Both the position numbers and the translations under genes were made by a program. DNA of 10,552 nucleotides from Bdellovibrionaceae bacterium UBA6502 (lineage in GTDB: Bacteria > Bdellovibrionota > Bdellovibrionia > Bdellovibrionales > UBA840), in NCBI GenBank assembly GCA_002436415.1, contig DJMA01000016.1, positions 1 through 10,552 of the forward strand, written 5' to 3'. The first letter of the stretch is position 1. Every line of letters begins with the position of its first letter. The notes beneath the pieces are model-generated. The model was not told the DNA's origin. It ran no database searches and worked only from the letters and a program-made list of their open reading frames with translations. Shown here one piece after another: positions 1-6,877 of this stretch.

Positions 1-24
1 CCATTTTTAGGGGGACAGATCACT
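1..24 (-). repeat. Left copy of an inverted motif shared with the right end of the window
   Basis: Read on the minus strand, this stretch begins AGTGATCTGT, continues with five C and ends in TGG. The same order, AGTGATCTGT then a C-run ending in TGG, occurs on the plus strand at 10527-10550. Aligned without gaps, 19 of 24 positions agree, including the first ten. I found no further copy inside the window. Short motifs of this kind (a GGGGACAGAT core) are seen as dispersed repeats in many bacterial genomes, sometimes near REP-associated tyrosine transposases, but no transposase gene is present here. Whether it is a repeat family in this genome cannot be decided from the window. Confidence 0.5.
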
Positions 25-63
25 TAAGACCTCTTCTTATCCGGTTATTTACCTAAACAAGTC

Positions 64-906
64 TTAGTAGTTGTTATAATCACGGCCACCTAAACTCTGA
101 GCCGGTCTGTTATTATCTTTATACAGAGCTTTATAAGCATCAATTTGCGCTTTAGAAGCCTCCAAAGGAGTGTTCATCACAATCCAGTTCACATTTTCAC
201 TGCAAGGTGGAGCTGTAAGACTTCCAATGTAATTGTAATGAGTTTTCGCATTAGGCAACAATACACTTGGTGTGTATAAAAAGTCGTTGTCTACTTTTAC
301 CTGCTTTTTTTCCGCTGGAATGTTTGCCCACATTTTAGCAAGCATTGCATTTTCAGCTCCTACTTTAAAAAACACAGAAACGATACTGAACTGACCATCT
401 TGAGCGATATGTACCAACTGCATTTCTAGTGGAAAGTTTTTACCACTTAATGAATGCTCGGAAGGGCTATGAAAGTGAAACATTTTTAAATCATAGGCTT
501 TCCCGTTATGCATTAACATACTACCTGGATCTACTGGATAGACTATGCTGTGTCCAGAATCCATAGTTTTTAGAGCTGTTTCTTTATAAGCTATTTCAAC
601 TAAACTCCCTGATTTCTTTGGTCTCTTCCAAACAAGGTCAATAGGAGACTGTTGCTTTCCTGATTTACACAATTCGTATTTAGTGTCTAAATTCCCCCAA
701 AACTGTGGGCCAAACGCACCTTTGTAGCTCCAGTGAGTTGCCTTCTCTACAGGCTCTTTTTTCATCTCTGGTTTTGCTTCAGCATTGTCTTTTTTTGAAG
801 CTTCCTCTTTTTTCATTGGTTCTTGTACAATCTCTTCTTTTTTCTCAGAACTACCACAGGCACCTAGTCCCAAAATTAGACAAAAACTGATTAAAAGTCG
901 CAACAT
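64..906 (-). CDS. Alpha-carbonic-anhydrase-fold lipoprotein with Gln in place of the third zinc His
   Basis: A 280-residue protein of the alpha-carbonic anhydrase family, which normally interconverts CO2 and bicarbonate in the periplasm or at the surface. Residues 1-17 are a lipoprotein signal with lipobox LGAC (Cys17). Gly at +2 favours the outer membrane by the usual sorting rule. Residues 20-56 are a Lys/Glu-rich tether, and the catalytic fold runs from about 57 to 280. Seen: the QQSPIDL motif, Cys80 and Cys235 (the usual bacterial disulfide), DSGHS with His119 at the proton-shuttle position, HFHSPSEH with zinc ligands His144 and His146 and the gate Glu150, and GSLTAPP with the gate Thr231. 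The segment that normally reads E-x-H-x-V-H reads EMQLVH, so the third zinc ligand is Gln163 (codon CAG, 418-420). Two His plus one Gln is the set reported for the Plasmodium eta-class enzyme. It may therefore be active with altered metal binding, or a non-catalytic relative. ATG start with GAGGG just upstream; monocistronic. Confidence 0.93.
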   Translation of the reverse strand: MLRLLISFCLILGLGACGSSEKKEEIVQEPMKKEEASKKDNAEAKPEMKKEPVEKATHWSYKGAFGPQFWGNLDTKYELCKSGKQQSPIDLVWKRPKKSGSLVEIAYKETALKTMDSGHSIVYPVDPGSMLMHNGKAYDLKMFHFHSPSEHSLSGKNFPLEMQLVHIAQDGQFSIVSVFFKVGAENAMLAKMWANIPAEKKQVKVDNDFLYTPSVLLPNAKTHYNYIGSLTAPPCSENVNWIVMNTPLEASKAQIDAYKALYKDNNRPAQSLGGRDYNNY

Positions 907-926
907 CCGTCCCTCACTTATTGGTT

Positions 927-932
927 ATTATA
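927..932 (-). promoter_or_regulatory. -10 element for the carbonic anhydrase gene
   Basis: On the minus strand this reads TATAAT, a perfect match to the housekeeping sigma -10 consensus. It lies about 20 bases before the ATG, so the predicted leader is very short and contains the GAGGG ribosome-binding site. No good -35 hexamer stands at 16-18 bases; the best nearby is TTAAAC at 15. The element is therefore supported by position and consensus only. Confidence 0.5.
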
Positions 933-968
933 TACTTCTTAAATATAGTTTAACGAATATGAATGTAT

Positions 969-997
969 TTGATTACTCCTTTTCCATGGCCTAGACT
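969..997 (+). promoter_or_regulatory. Possible promoter of the fatty acid hydroxylase gene
   Basis: TTGATT (969-974) and TAGACT (992-997) are separated by 17 bases, each matching four of six consensus positions. This would start transcription near 1004, shortly before the ATG at 1031. An alternative -10, TAAAAT at 1002-1007, has no good partner. Weak support. Confidence 0.28.
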
Positions 998-1030
998 AAA
1001 GTAAAATGCAAAATTTAACGATTATGTTAC

Positions 1031-1804
1031 ATGATTAACGTCGAACAATTTCTTTCTATTAAATCTTCAATGTTTTTTAGCATTGCTGCGATCTTTCTCT
1101 TTACAGAGTTAGCGCTAAGGAATAGCCGCAAACACTTGCTGCAAAACACCTACAGCAGCATTACTGCTATATGCTTAGGGATTTTAAACACTGCCCTTGT
1201 GGTTTTTGTATTTCAAACATTTATAGAACGCAATTTACTTCTAAAAAATGAAGAAAACTTTTTACTCTCAATATTATTAGAATCCCTATGCATCTTGCTA
1301 TTATTAGATCTTTGGACCTATCTTTGGCATCGTTTAAATCACCGATGTAATTTCTTATGGCGCTTTCACGAAGTTCATCACCTGGATGAAAGCCTTCATT
1401 CATTGAGTGCAATTCGTTTTCATGCTGGAGAAATTGCATTAAGTTATATAATGAGGGTTTTTATATTTTGGTTTTTACCAGTTTCTCTTTTATCTTATCT
1501 AGTCTTTGAAGTCACATACATGTTTTTTAATTTTTTTGCACACTCAAGAATTCAAATCCCTTTCAAGACAGAAAAGAAACTCAACAAAGTTTTTGTGACA
1601 CCGAGACACCATCGATTGCACCACCACCCACTTCGCTCCATCCACGACAATAATTATGGAAATATTTTTTCATTCTGGGATAGTATGTTTAATTCTAGAG
1701 TAAATATAAGAAAGGAAGACTCATTCGAGTTTGGTCTTAGTTATAAAAAGAGAAAAGGATTTTTTAAAAACCTTTTCTCTCCTTTTAGTAAACCTTCTAC
1801 ATAG
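1031..1804 (+). CDS. Membrane fatty acid hydroxylase / sterol desaturase family protein
   Basis: A 257-residue integral membrane enzyme of the fatty acid hydroxylase superfamily, which uses a di-iron centre held by clustered histidines to hydroxylate or desaturate lipids at the membrane. Hydrophobic segments lie at about 14-30, 42-64, 78-98 and 134-170. The histidine boxes are H100-x3-H104 (HRLNH), H113-x2-H116-H117 (HEVHH) and H194-x2-H197-H198 (HRLHH). Extra family histidines are His131 and His171, and the typical NNYG...FWDSMF block is at 208-220. This complete set suggests an active enzyme. The substrate cannot be read from sequence; members act on sterols, fatty acids, sphingoid lipids or carotenoids. 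No clear Shine-Dalgarno precedes the ATG at 1031, and an in-frame stop at 1016 excludes a longer form; Met14 is an alternative start. Its last 8 bases overlap the end of the convergent ybbP-like gene. Confidence 0.88.
   Translation: MINVEQFLSIKSSMFFSIAAIFLFTELALRNSRKHLLQNTYSSITAICLGILNTALVVFVFQTFIERNLLLKNEENFLLSILLESLCILLLLDLWTYLWHRLNHRCNFLWRFHEVHHLDESLHSLSAIRFHAGEIALSYIMRVFIFWFLPVSLLSYLVFEVTYMFFNFFAHSRIQIPFKTEKKLNKVFVTPRHHRLHHHPLRSIHDNNYGNIFSFWDSMFNSRVNIRKEDSFEFGLSYKKRKGFFKNLFSPFSKPST
1745..1778 (-). terminator. Probable intrinsic terminator of the tesA-ybbA-ybbP operon, inside the opposing gene
   Basis: AGAAAAGG (1751-1758) and CCTTTTCT (1771-1778) form a perfect 8-base inverted repeat. 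On the minus strand it is followed, after one C, by five T (1749-1745). It lies 19-52 bases past the stop codon of the ybbP-like gene but within the 3' end of the fatty acid hydroxylase coding region. The stem is AT-rich, so termination may be partial. In the plus direction only a poor T-tract follows. Confidence 0.5.
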
Positions 1805-4346
1805 CCATTAAATCAGTATATTCTTCTGATGCTATTCTTTTTTTAGAAGCCACCAGACTTAATAAGACCAAAAACACAAAACTCAGTACAAAGACTAAAA
1901 TTGGATACTGGAAGTTTAAATCCAGCTCAGAATCAAAAACATAACTCACTAAAAAATAAGACACAAAAGCATTGATTACAAAGCTTGTAAGACTAGCCAT
2001 AACAAACACAAACATAAATTCAGTTAAAAACATTTTGTTAATTAAAGCTTCGTTCGCGCCAAATAGTTTAAGATAAAGGAAGTCTTTTTTTCTTTCTTTG
2101 GATCTAGAGTTAGCAATAACAAAGACTAAAAACAAACCTGACAAGAAGCTAAACATTGCTAACAAGGACACTGCATTAGCCATCTTTTCGAACAAATCTA
2201 AAATTCGCCTTACTACATACTCCACATCAACAATTGAAACATTAGGTAATTTCTCTACAAGCTTTTGCTGAATCAATTGCTTTTTATCAAAGTCTAAAGA
2301 ACCAATGGCTGCTAAAAAGATTTTGGGAGCATCTTCTAAAACTCCTGGTTGAAATTGCAGAAAGAAGTTTGGCTGAAAAGAGGTCCATTTTACAGTACGT
2401 ATACTCTTAATTTCACCCTTTACCTCTACTCCTTGAATATCAAAACTCAAAACATCACCTAAATTTAAATCCAAACGCTCAGCAAAACGCTTCTCAACAG
2501 AAATCGCTGGATGTTCGTCTCGTAATGAAACATAATTTTCTCCGAAAAACTTACCCTCTATTATCTTTTCTGAAGAAGAAAGTTCAGAGCGATAACTTAA
2601 ATTAAAACCACGGTTTCTAAAACGCAATTCCCTTTCTTCTTCACGAGTAATTGCCCTTTCGGAATTTTTTGGTTTCGTAAAAGCTTGTCCATTCACCGTG
2701 CTAAGTCGAGCTCGAACCATTGGCGAAAGGTATTCCAATTGAGTGTCATTTTCTTGTAGAACCGCCTTCAAGCTTTCTATTTGTTCGTCTTGAATATCAA
2801 ATAAAAATAGGTCCGGTAGCAATGCCTTTTTAGGAAAAAGCAGCTCTTTTTCTAGAGAGTCTTTGATTTGTGGCACAAGTATCATCAATAAAAAACTTAG
2901 TCCCATAGCAAATAATATAGAAATGGCACCAAATTTATCACGAGAAAGAAATCGTAGGCTATATCGTAAAGGCAGACTCTTAGGTTTCCACTTCCTACTA
3001 ATAAAATACAATATCCAAAAGGATAAGGCTGTTGCTAGCAAACTTAATATCAAAACACTTAAAAATATCCCAGCCACCAATACGCTTTTTGCTGTTAAAA
3101 AAGATAGGAAGCTAAAAAACAGAAGCGCTGGTAAAAACATAAGTAAGTCTTTAAATTTCCAGTTCCATGAAATGTTTTTGGATTCAAAAAGACTCTGAGT
3201 CTTATCTGCCTTTAGAAATTGTCGTAAAAATGGATACATACAAAGCAGGACAAAACCTAAAATTGCCAAAAAGAGATAGATGACATTTAAATATTGCAGT
3301 TCAATTTTTGATGTATCTATGCCTAGACTTAAAGAACCAAACCAAATCTTACTTAGTAAGCCACTTAATACTAAAGAAAAGCCTGAAGACAAAAGACTCA
3401 AAAAGACGATTTGAAACAGAAAAACCTTGGTCAAAAAAGAGCTACTCGCCCCATTAATTTCCATTAAAGAAATACTTTTAGCCTGCTCTACCAAATGACT
3501 ACGAAACAAATAATATGCGCCCACAATGGTTAACAATAAGCTTACTAAAGCAACCAAGCCTAAATAATCACCTAGATAATTTTGTAATCGACCAATTTGT
3601 TCGTTAGCATTGTCATAGCTGCTAATTCGAAGTGCGGGATCGGAGAAATCATCATTCATTGAATTTTTAATTTCCTCTAGTTTTTGATCCTCTCGCAAAT
3701 CATAGTACCTAGTGTACCAGGCTGTAGCTCCAAAACCGACCAAACCAGTTTCTCGAAGTTGATCTAAACTCATGTAGACAGCCGGTGCAAGAGCGCTTCC
3801 AAAACCACCCAAACCAACATCCTTCACTACCTGTTCTTTTACTTCAAAACTCTTTTGCCCTAGACTTACCTGATCCCCAATTTTTAAATTGAGCTGTACC
3901 AAAATTTCGGGATAAACCCATAGAATCGGTTTTTTAGTCAAATCTTTAAAATTCGCAATCCTCGCTGTCTCTTCACTTTCACCTAAGAGCACATCTCCGA
4001 AAAGAGGAAAGTTCTCATCCACAGCCTTAATCAACACCAATCTAGAGCTATCTTCTTTATAAAGCATTGAATAGGTATTGATGTTTTCAGAACTTCGAAT
4101 GATCTGGTTTGAGTAGTTTTTTTCTAAAATTTGTTTTTCTGTATCCGATAAATCACGCCTAGCACTGATACTTATTTCACCTGTCAGTAACTGTTTGGCA
4201 TTTTGACGAATGTAGTTTTCTATACCAGATTGAAAGAAGCTTAAAATAAAAATTGCGCTTAAAGAAATACAAAAATTAAACCCAAAGAAAAACGAGTAAG
4301 AAGTTTTACGTTTTAGGTTTTTAAGAGCGAACTTATAAAACTTCAT
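1797..4346 (-). CDS. ybbP: FtsX/MacB-type ABC transporter permease, YbbP-like
   Basis: An 849-residue inner-membrane permease expected to work with the ATPase encoded just upstream. The layout is that of YbbP-type ten-span permeases, numbered from this start: one N-terminal membrane segment (about 17-38), a periplasmic domain (about 40-258), six segments between about 260 and 492, a second periplasmic domain (about 495-722), and three C-terminal segments (about 725-835). The two FtsX domains cover about 258-383 and 726-843, each with the cytoplasmic coupling region ending in a GA motif (INGAS, LFGAN). A VKWTSFQPNFF segment before the C-terminal FtsX domain resembles the E. coli YbbP family. 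The family is thought to extract or move lipids, lipoproteins or hydrophobic compounds at the inner membrane; the substrate is unknown. I chose the ATG at 4346 because GAAGGG lies correctly before it and it overlaps the ATPase gene by only 14 bases. An ATG 36 bases earlier lacks such a site. Confidence 0.88.
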   Translation of the reverse strand: MKFYKFALKNLKRKTSYSFFFGFNFCISLSAIFILSFFQSGIENYIRQNAKQLLTGEISISARRDLSDTEKQILEKNYSNQIIRSSENINTYSMLYKEDSSRLVLIKAVDENFPLFGDVLLGESEETARIANFKDLTKKPILWVYPEILVQLNLKIGDQVSLGQKSFEVKEQVVKDVGLGGFGSALAPAVYMSLDQLRETGLVGFGATAWYTRYYDLREDQKLEEIKNSMNDDFSDPALRISSYDNANEQIGRLQNYLGDYLGLVALVSLLLTIVGAYYLFRSHLVEQAKSISLMEINGASSSFLTKVFLFQIVFLSLLSSGFSLVLSGLLSKIWFGSLSLGIDTSKIELQYLNVIYLFLAILGFVLLCMYPFLRQFLKADKTQSLFESKNISWNWKFKDLLMFLPALLFFSFLSFLTAKSVLVAGIFLSVLILSLLATALSFWILYFISRKWKPKSLPLRYSLRFLSRDKFGAISILFAMGLSFLLMILVPQIKDSLEKELLFPKKALLPDLFLFDIQDEQIESLKAVLQENDTQLEYLSPMVRARLSTVNGQAFTKPKNSERAITREEERELRFRNRGFNLSYRSELSSSEKIIEGKFFGENYVSLRDEHPAISVEKRFAERLDLNLGDVLSFDIQGVEVKGEIKSIRTVKWTSFQPNFFLQFQPGVLEDAPKIFLAAIGSLDFDKKQLIQQKLVEKLPNVSIVDVEYVVRRILDLFEKMANAVSLLAMFSFLSGLFLVFVIANSRSKERKKDFLYLKLFGANEALINKMFLTEFMFVFVMASLTSFVINAFVSYFLVSYVFDSELDLNFQYPILVFVLSFVFLVLLSLVASKKRIASEEYTDLMAM

Positions 4347-5001
4347 TGAGCTGCCCTTCTTCAACACGATACACTCGATCACAAAGTTCAGCTAGAGACG
4401 GACTATGAGTTACTAAGAACATCTTTGCATTCCGCTCTCTTACGATATCAAAGAGTAAACTCATAATTTGAGAACCAGTGGATTCGTCTAAACTCCCAGA
4501 AGGCTCATCAGCAAATACTATTTTGGGTTTATGAATAAAGGCTCTCGCTATGGCAACCCTCTGCTGCTCCCCTCCACTCAATTGATAAGGAAAATGTTCA
4601 CGACGATGACTAAGTCCTAAGCGCTCCAACCACCAATCTAATTCTTTTAAATCCACTGGAATATCATTTAACTCTAGAGGAAGAAGGATATTTTCCGTCA
4701 AAGTCAGATCAGGAATCAAATGATACTGTTGAAAAATAATGCCTATGTTTTTCGCGCGAAACTCAGAAAGCTTTTTTTTGTCTAGTTGATACAAACTTGT
4801 GTCATCAATGATCACTTCCCCCTCATCGGGGCGAAGCAATCCAGAAAAAATGCTCAACAGAGTACTTTTTCCACTGCCACTTTCTCCAATGATTCCCACG
4901 ATTTTTTCGTCTCGCCAATCGAAATCTATGCCTTTTAAAATAGAAATTTCTTTTTCCCCTTGGTGGTATGACTTTTTAATGGAATGGCATGAATAACTCA
5001 T
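4333..5001 (-). CDS. ybbA: ABC transporter ATP-binding protein, YbbA/LolD-like
   Basis: A 222-residue cytoplasmic ATPase of the MacB/LolD/FtsE group that powers FtsX-type permeases. Seen in order: Walker A GESGSGKST (39-47), Q-loop FQQ (90-92), signature LSGGEQQR (141-148), Walker B IVFADE (161-166) with catalytic Glu166, D-loop SLD (170-172), and H-loop His199. The usual DEPTGNLD block reads DEPSGSLD, a mild variation that keeps all catalytic residues. Length matches the family. Its ATG overlaps the TGA of the tesA-like gene as ATGA, and AGAAGGA lies just upstream, so translation is probably coupled. The 3' end overlaps the permease gene by 14 bases. The same trio occurs in E. coli (tesA next to ybbA-ybbP), which supports YbbA over LolD. 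Confidence 0.93.
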   Translation of the reverse strand: MSYSCHSIKKSYHQGEKEISILKGIDFDWRDEKIVGIIGESGSGKSTLLSIFSGLLRPDEGEVIIDDTSLYQLDKKKLSEFRAKNIGIIFQQYHLIPDLTLTENILLPLELNDIPVDLKELDWWLERLGLSHRREHFPYQLSGGEQQRVAIARAFIHKPKIVFADEPSGSLDESTGSQIMSLLFDIVRERNAKMFLVTHSPSLAELCDRVYRVEEGQLNEVL

Positions 5002-5663
5002 AAAGATCCTTCTAAAAATGGATAAATGTTTTTGAAAATAATTTTGTGGCCCTTTTCATTAGGGTGAATGCCATCGGCTTGATTTAGATTTGAGACACCA
5101 CCAACGTCTTTTAATAGAAAAGGATAAAATTTAACTTTATATTTTTTGACCAACTCAGAATACATCTGAGAAAATTCTTTACGATACTTTTCACCATAGT
5201 TTTTTGGCAAAAGCATTCCGGCCATTAAGACTTCTACCTTAGATTTTTTTGCCATCTTTATACAATCTTCCAGATTCTTTTTACTCTCTTTAACAGGAAG
5301 GCCTCGAAGTCCATCATTAGCACCTAATGCAATAAATACGACGTTTAGTTTGCTTTTTAATTGCCACTTCAGCCTTTGACTACAACTTGCAGTGGTTGAG
5401 CCACTCACTGCTCCATTGATCACTTTTAAATGCTTTAATTTCTCGTTAGACTTTATTTTTTCTTTAAATAGATCCACGAAAGAATCTCCATCAGCCACTC
5501 CATAGCCAGCCGTCAAAGAGTCCCCTAAAAATAAAATGCTTTTTGCCTCACTGATTACAGGAGTTTTTTTCTCAGCATTTTTTGCAAAACCACTTAAAAC
5601 CAAGCAACTTAAAGACAATAAGAATGCAAACTGCTTCCAATCAATGGGGAATAGATCTTTCAA
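4998..5663 (-). CDS. tesA: Periplasmic SGNH/GDSL esterase, TesA-like (thioesterase I / lysophospholipase L1)
   Basis: A 221-residue SGNH hydrolase. Family members cleave acyl-CoA thioesters, lysophospholipids and aryl esters in the periplasm. Residues 1-27 form a signal peptide with a likely signal-peptidase-I site after GFA. Block I is GDSLTAGYG with nucleophile Ser49; block II has Gly88 in NGAVSGST; block III is GANDGLRGL with oxyanion Asn116; block V is DGIHPN with Asp197 and His200. The GANDGLRG and LLPKNYG segments are close to E. coli TesA. The start codon is TTG, chosen because GAGG lies seven bases before it and a full signal peptide follows. It is the first gene of a minus-strand operon with ybbA and ybbP. 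In E. coli tesA is divergent from ybbA, so here the set is fused into one transcription unit. A function in lipid handling together with the transporter is inferred. Confidence 0.9.
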   Translation of the reverse strand: MKDLFPIDWKQFAFLLSLSCLVLSGFAKNAEKKTPVISEAKSILFLGDSLTAGYGVADGDSFVDLFKEKIKSNEKLKHLKVINGAVSGSTTASCSQRLKWQLKSKLNVVFIALGANDGLRGLPVKESKKNLEDCIKMAKKSKVEVLMAGMLLPKNYGEKYRKEFSQMYSELVKKYKVKFYPFLLKDVGGVSNLNQADGIHPNEKGHKIIFKNIYPFLEGSL

Positions 5664-5670
5664 TACAAAA

Positions 5671-5674
5671 CCTC
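5671..5674 (-). promoter_or_regulatory. Ribosome-binding site that fixes the TTG start of tesA
   Basis: On the minus strand GAGG lies seven bases before the TTG at 5663-5661. No ATG or GTG near this position would keep the whole signal peptide, so this site decides the start. Confidence 0.6.
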
Positions 5675-5899
5675 AAATTTAATTAAATTATTCATTTTCA
5701 CAAGACTGCAACAAAATACGGCGATTCAAACTAATGGACTCACAATATTTTTAACAAAATTGTATCAGCTACAAATAAAAGTTCTAGCTCTCCCGAGAAA
5801 AACCTTAATATTTGTTTTAATCATGCCATATTTTTAGGAAAGAGATTGTAACAAAAGGTTTCAAAAAAGATTTTTTTTGATTCTTCATAGCACAGTGGC

Positions 5900-5928
5900 T
5901 TGATTGAAGACTAAAGCTCTGAAATACT
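5900..5928 (+). promoter_or_regulatory. Possible promoter of the esterase gene
   Basis: TTGATT (5900-5905) and AATACT (5923-5928) are 17 bases apart, each with four of six consensus matches. Transcription would begin near 5935, leaving a short leader with GAGG at 5947-5950 before the ATG at 5956. The rest of the 292-base divergent gap (5664-5955) is AT-rich. It must also hold the tesA operon promoter, which I could not place; no small gene or RNA structure is evident there. Confidence 0.35.
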
Positions 5929-5955
5929 AGCGCGACTTTTTAAAACGAGGAACTT

Positions 5956-6648
5956 ATGGCAAATTATGGACCCTACCAAACTAAAAATTTTCAATACATG
6001 AGCTTAAACTCTGAAAAGATCGATGGCCTAGATTTGGTTCTTTTTCATGGCTTTGGTGCAGATATGTCTGACTTGTTTCCTTTGACCAATTATCTACAGT
6101 CCTCCAAAACTAAAAACTTTTACTATCCTAATGGCGTTATTAATGCCCCAGGAATGCCCATGGGACGCGCTTGGTTTCCAATTGATGTAGAAGCACTAGA
6201 ACAAGCCATGATGACTGGTTCTCATCGTAATTTTGATCGCCCAATTCCAGATGAAATACATAGCCTATGTCAAAAAATCGAAGACTCATTAATTAATGAA
6301 TTAAAACTAGATCCCGCTAAAAGCATTATTGGCGGTTTCAGTCAGGGCGCTATGATGGCAATGAACTTGGTACTAAACTCTCCTTATAAATATAAAGCCC
6401 TCGTTCAACTCAGCGGAAGCTTTCTTGATAGAACTTATTGGACGCAAAAAATGCAAGCCAAAGAAAAAATGAGTGTTTTTCTTTCCCATGGCTATCAGGA
6501 TGCACTACTTAACCCAAAAGACGCTGAGGACTTAAGCGCAAGCCTTACAGAAAATGGGCACAATGTTTACTCGAAGTTTTTTCAAGGTGGGCATGAAATC
6601 CCATTAGAGGTTTTAAAAGAATTAAAAAGCTTCATAGAAAAGCAATAA
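5956..6648 (+). CDS. Phospholipase/carboxylesterase family alpha/beta hydrolase
   Basis: A 230-residue alpha/beta hydrolase of the phospholipase/carboxylesterase family (Abhydrolase_2), which includes bacterial carboxylesterases and eukaryotic acyl-protein thioesterases. Seen: the oxyanion-loop HGFGAD (31-36), the nucleophile elbow GGFSQGA with Ser129, the acid Asp182 in SHGYQD, and His213 in GGHEIP. All three catalytic residues stand in the usual order and spacing, and the length is typical. No signal peptide is visible, so it should act in the cytoplasm. GAGG lies five bases before the ATG. It is divergent from the tesA operon and stands alone, with a long gap to the next gene. The substrate is unknown; short-chain esters or lysophospholipids are common in the family. 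Confidence 0.9.
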   Translation: MANYGPYQTKNFQYMSLNSEKIDGLDLVLFHGFGADMSDLFPLTNYLQSSKTKNFYYPNGVINAPGMPMGRAWFPIDVEALEQAMMTGSHRNFDRPIPDEIHSLCQKIEDSLINELKLDPAKSIIGGFSQGAMMAMNLVLNSPYKYKALVQLSGSFLDRTYWTQKMQAKEKMSVFLSHGYQDALLNPKDAEDLSASLTENGHNVYSKFFQGGHEIPLEVLKELKSFIEKQ

Positions 6649-6740
6649 TATAGGCTCACTCAAAATAATAATGCGGGATGCAATATTTTTTATTTTAACA
6701 CTCCAATTTAGGTCTAGTCGCTAAGTAGCTAATAATACTA

Positions 6741-6749
6741 TGGTATAAC
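6741..6749 (+). promoter_or_regulatory. Extended -10 motif in the leader of the LuxR-type gene
   Basis: TGG followed by TATAAC is an extended -10 (TGn + TATAAT, five of six). There is no recognisable -35. If used, transcription would begin near 6756 and give a leader of about 170 bases. The start point would fall within the hairpin at 6754-6776, so use of this promoter and of that terminator are hard to reconcile. The same TGGTATAA string is found at 8938-8945 before the protease gene. Confidence 0.3.
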
Positions 6750-6753
6750 GCGT

Positions 6754-6790
6754 AACTTAAAGCTATACTTTAGGTTATTTTTTCTTTTTC
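6754..6790 (+). terminator. Terminator-like hairpin downstream of the esterase gene
   Basis: AACTTAAAG (6754-6762) and CTTTAGGTT (6768-6776) pair over nine positions with one G-T wobble around a CTATA loop. A run rich in T (from 6778) follows directly. This fits a weak intrinsic terminator for the esterase transcript, about 105 bases past its stop codon. The stem has few G-C pairs, but the T-tract is exceptionally long. Confidence 0.4.
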
Positions 6791-6826
6791 CTTCTTTTTT
6801 TTCTTTTACATTAACCTTTTTCCTTT
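6778..6826 (+). other. Long pyrimidine tract before the LuxR-type gene
   Basis: Positions 6778-6807 are thirty consecutive C or T bases with no purine, and 6815-6826 add twelve more after a short ACATTAA gap. The tract lies in the 276-base non-coding stretch between the esterase and the LuxR-type gene. It may serve as the T-tract of the hairpin upstream, as an S1-binding unstructured leader, or as a bent or triplex-prone DNA segment. I see no small open frame in the stretch. Confidence 0.6.
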
Positions 6827-6841
6827 GGACAATGGTCTTAA

Positions 6842-6877
6842 GGATGACATCAGGGATAACACATCATCCGATTTTTT
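6842..6877 (+). other. Possible leader hairpin before the LuxR-type gene
   Basis: GGATGA (6842-6847) and TCATCC (6864-6869) are inverted repeats with a 16-base loop, followed by G, A and six T. It looks like a weak attenuator or a protein-binding dyad about 50 bases before the ATG. The stem is only six pairs, so this may be chance. Confidence 0.22.

Noticed and set aside
25..66. TAAGAC/GTCTTA inverted repeat after the carbonic anhydrase gene as a terminator
   Set aside because: Only six pairs around a loop of about 30 bases, with no T-tract on the minus strand. The gene has no convincing terminator within the window.
705..994. Two plus-strand open frames opposite the start of the carbonic anhydrase gene
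   Set aside because: They are the complement of the Lys/Glu-rich linker and signal peptide, which gives Phe/Ser/Leu-rich noise. They have no ribosome-binding site and no family resemblance.
2863..3198. A 111-residue plus-strand open frame inside the permease gene
   Set aside because: It is antisense to membrane segments of a clearly real gene. Its composition is random and it has no Shine-Dalgarno.
4347..4382. An in-frame ATG at 4382 that would add 12 residues to the permease
   Set aside because: It has no good ribosome-binding site and lies deep within the ATPase gene, whereas the ATG at 4346 has GAAGGG at the right distance and opens with a typical MKFYKFALKN permease start.
5740..5775. 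ACAAT...ATTGT imperfect dyad in the gap between tesA and the esterase gene as an operator
   Set aside because: It is pure AT with a bulge and of a kind expected by chance in such AT-rich sequence.
6661..6695. AAAATA/TATTTT repeat with a T-run just after the esterase stop as its terminator
   Set aside because: The stem has no G-C pair and would not be stable. The hairpin at 6754-6776 is a better candidate.
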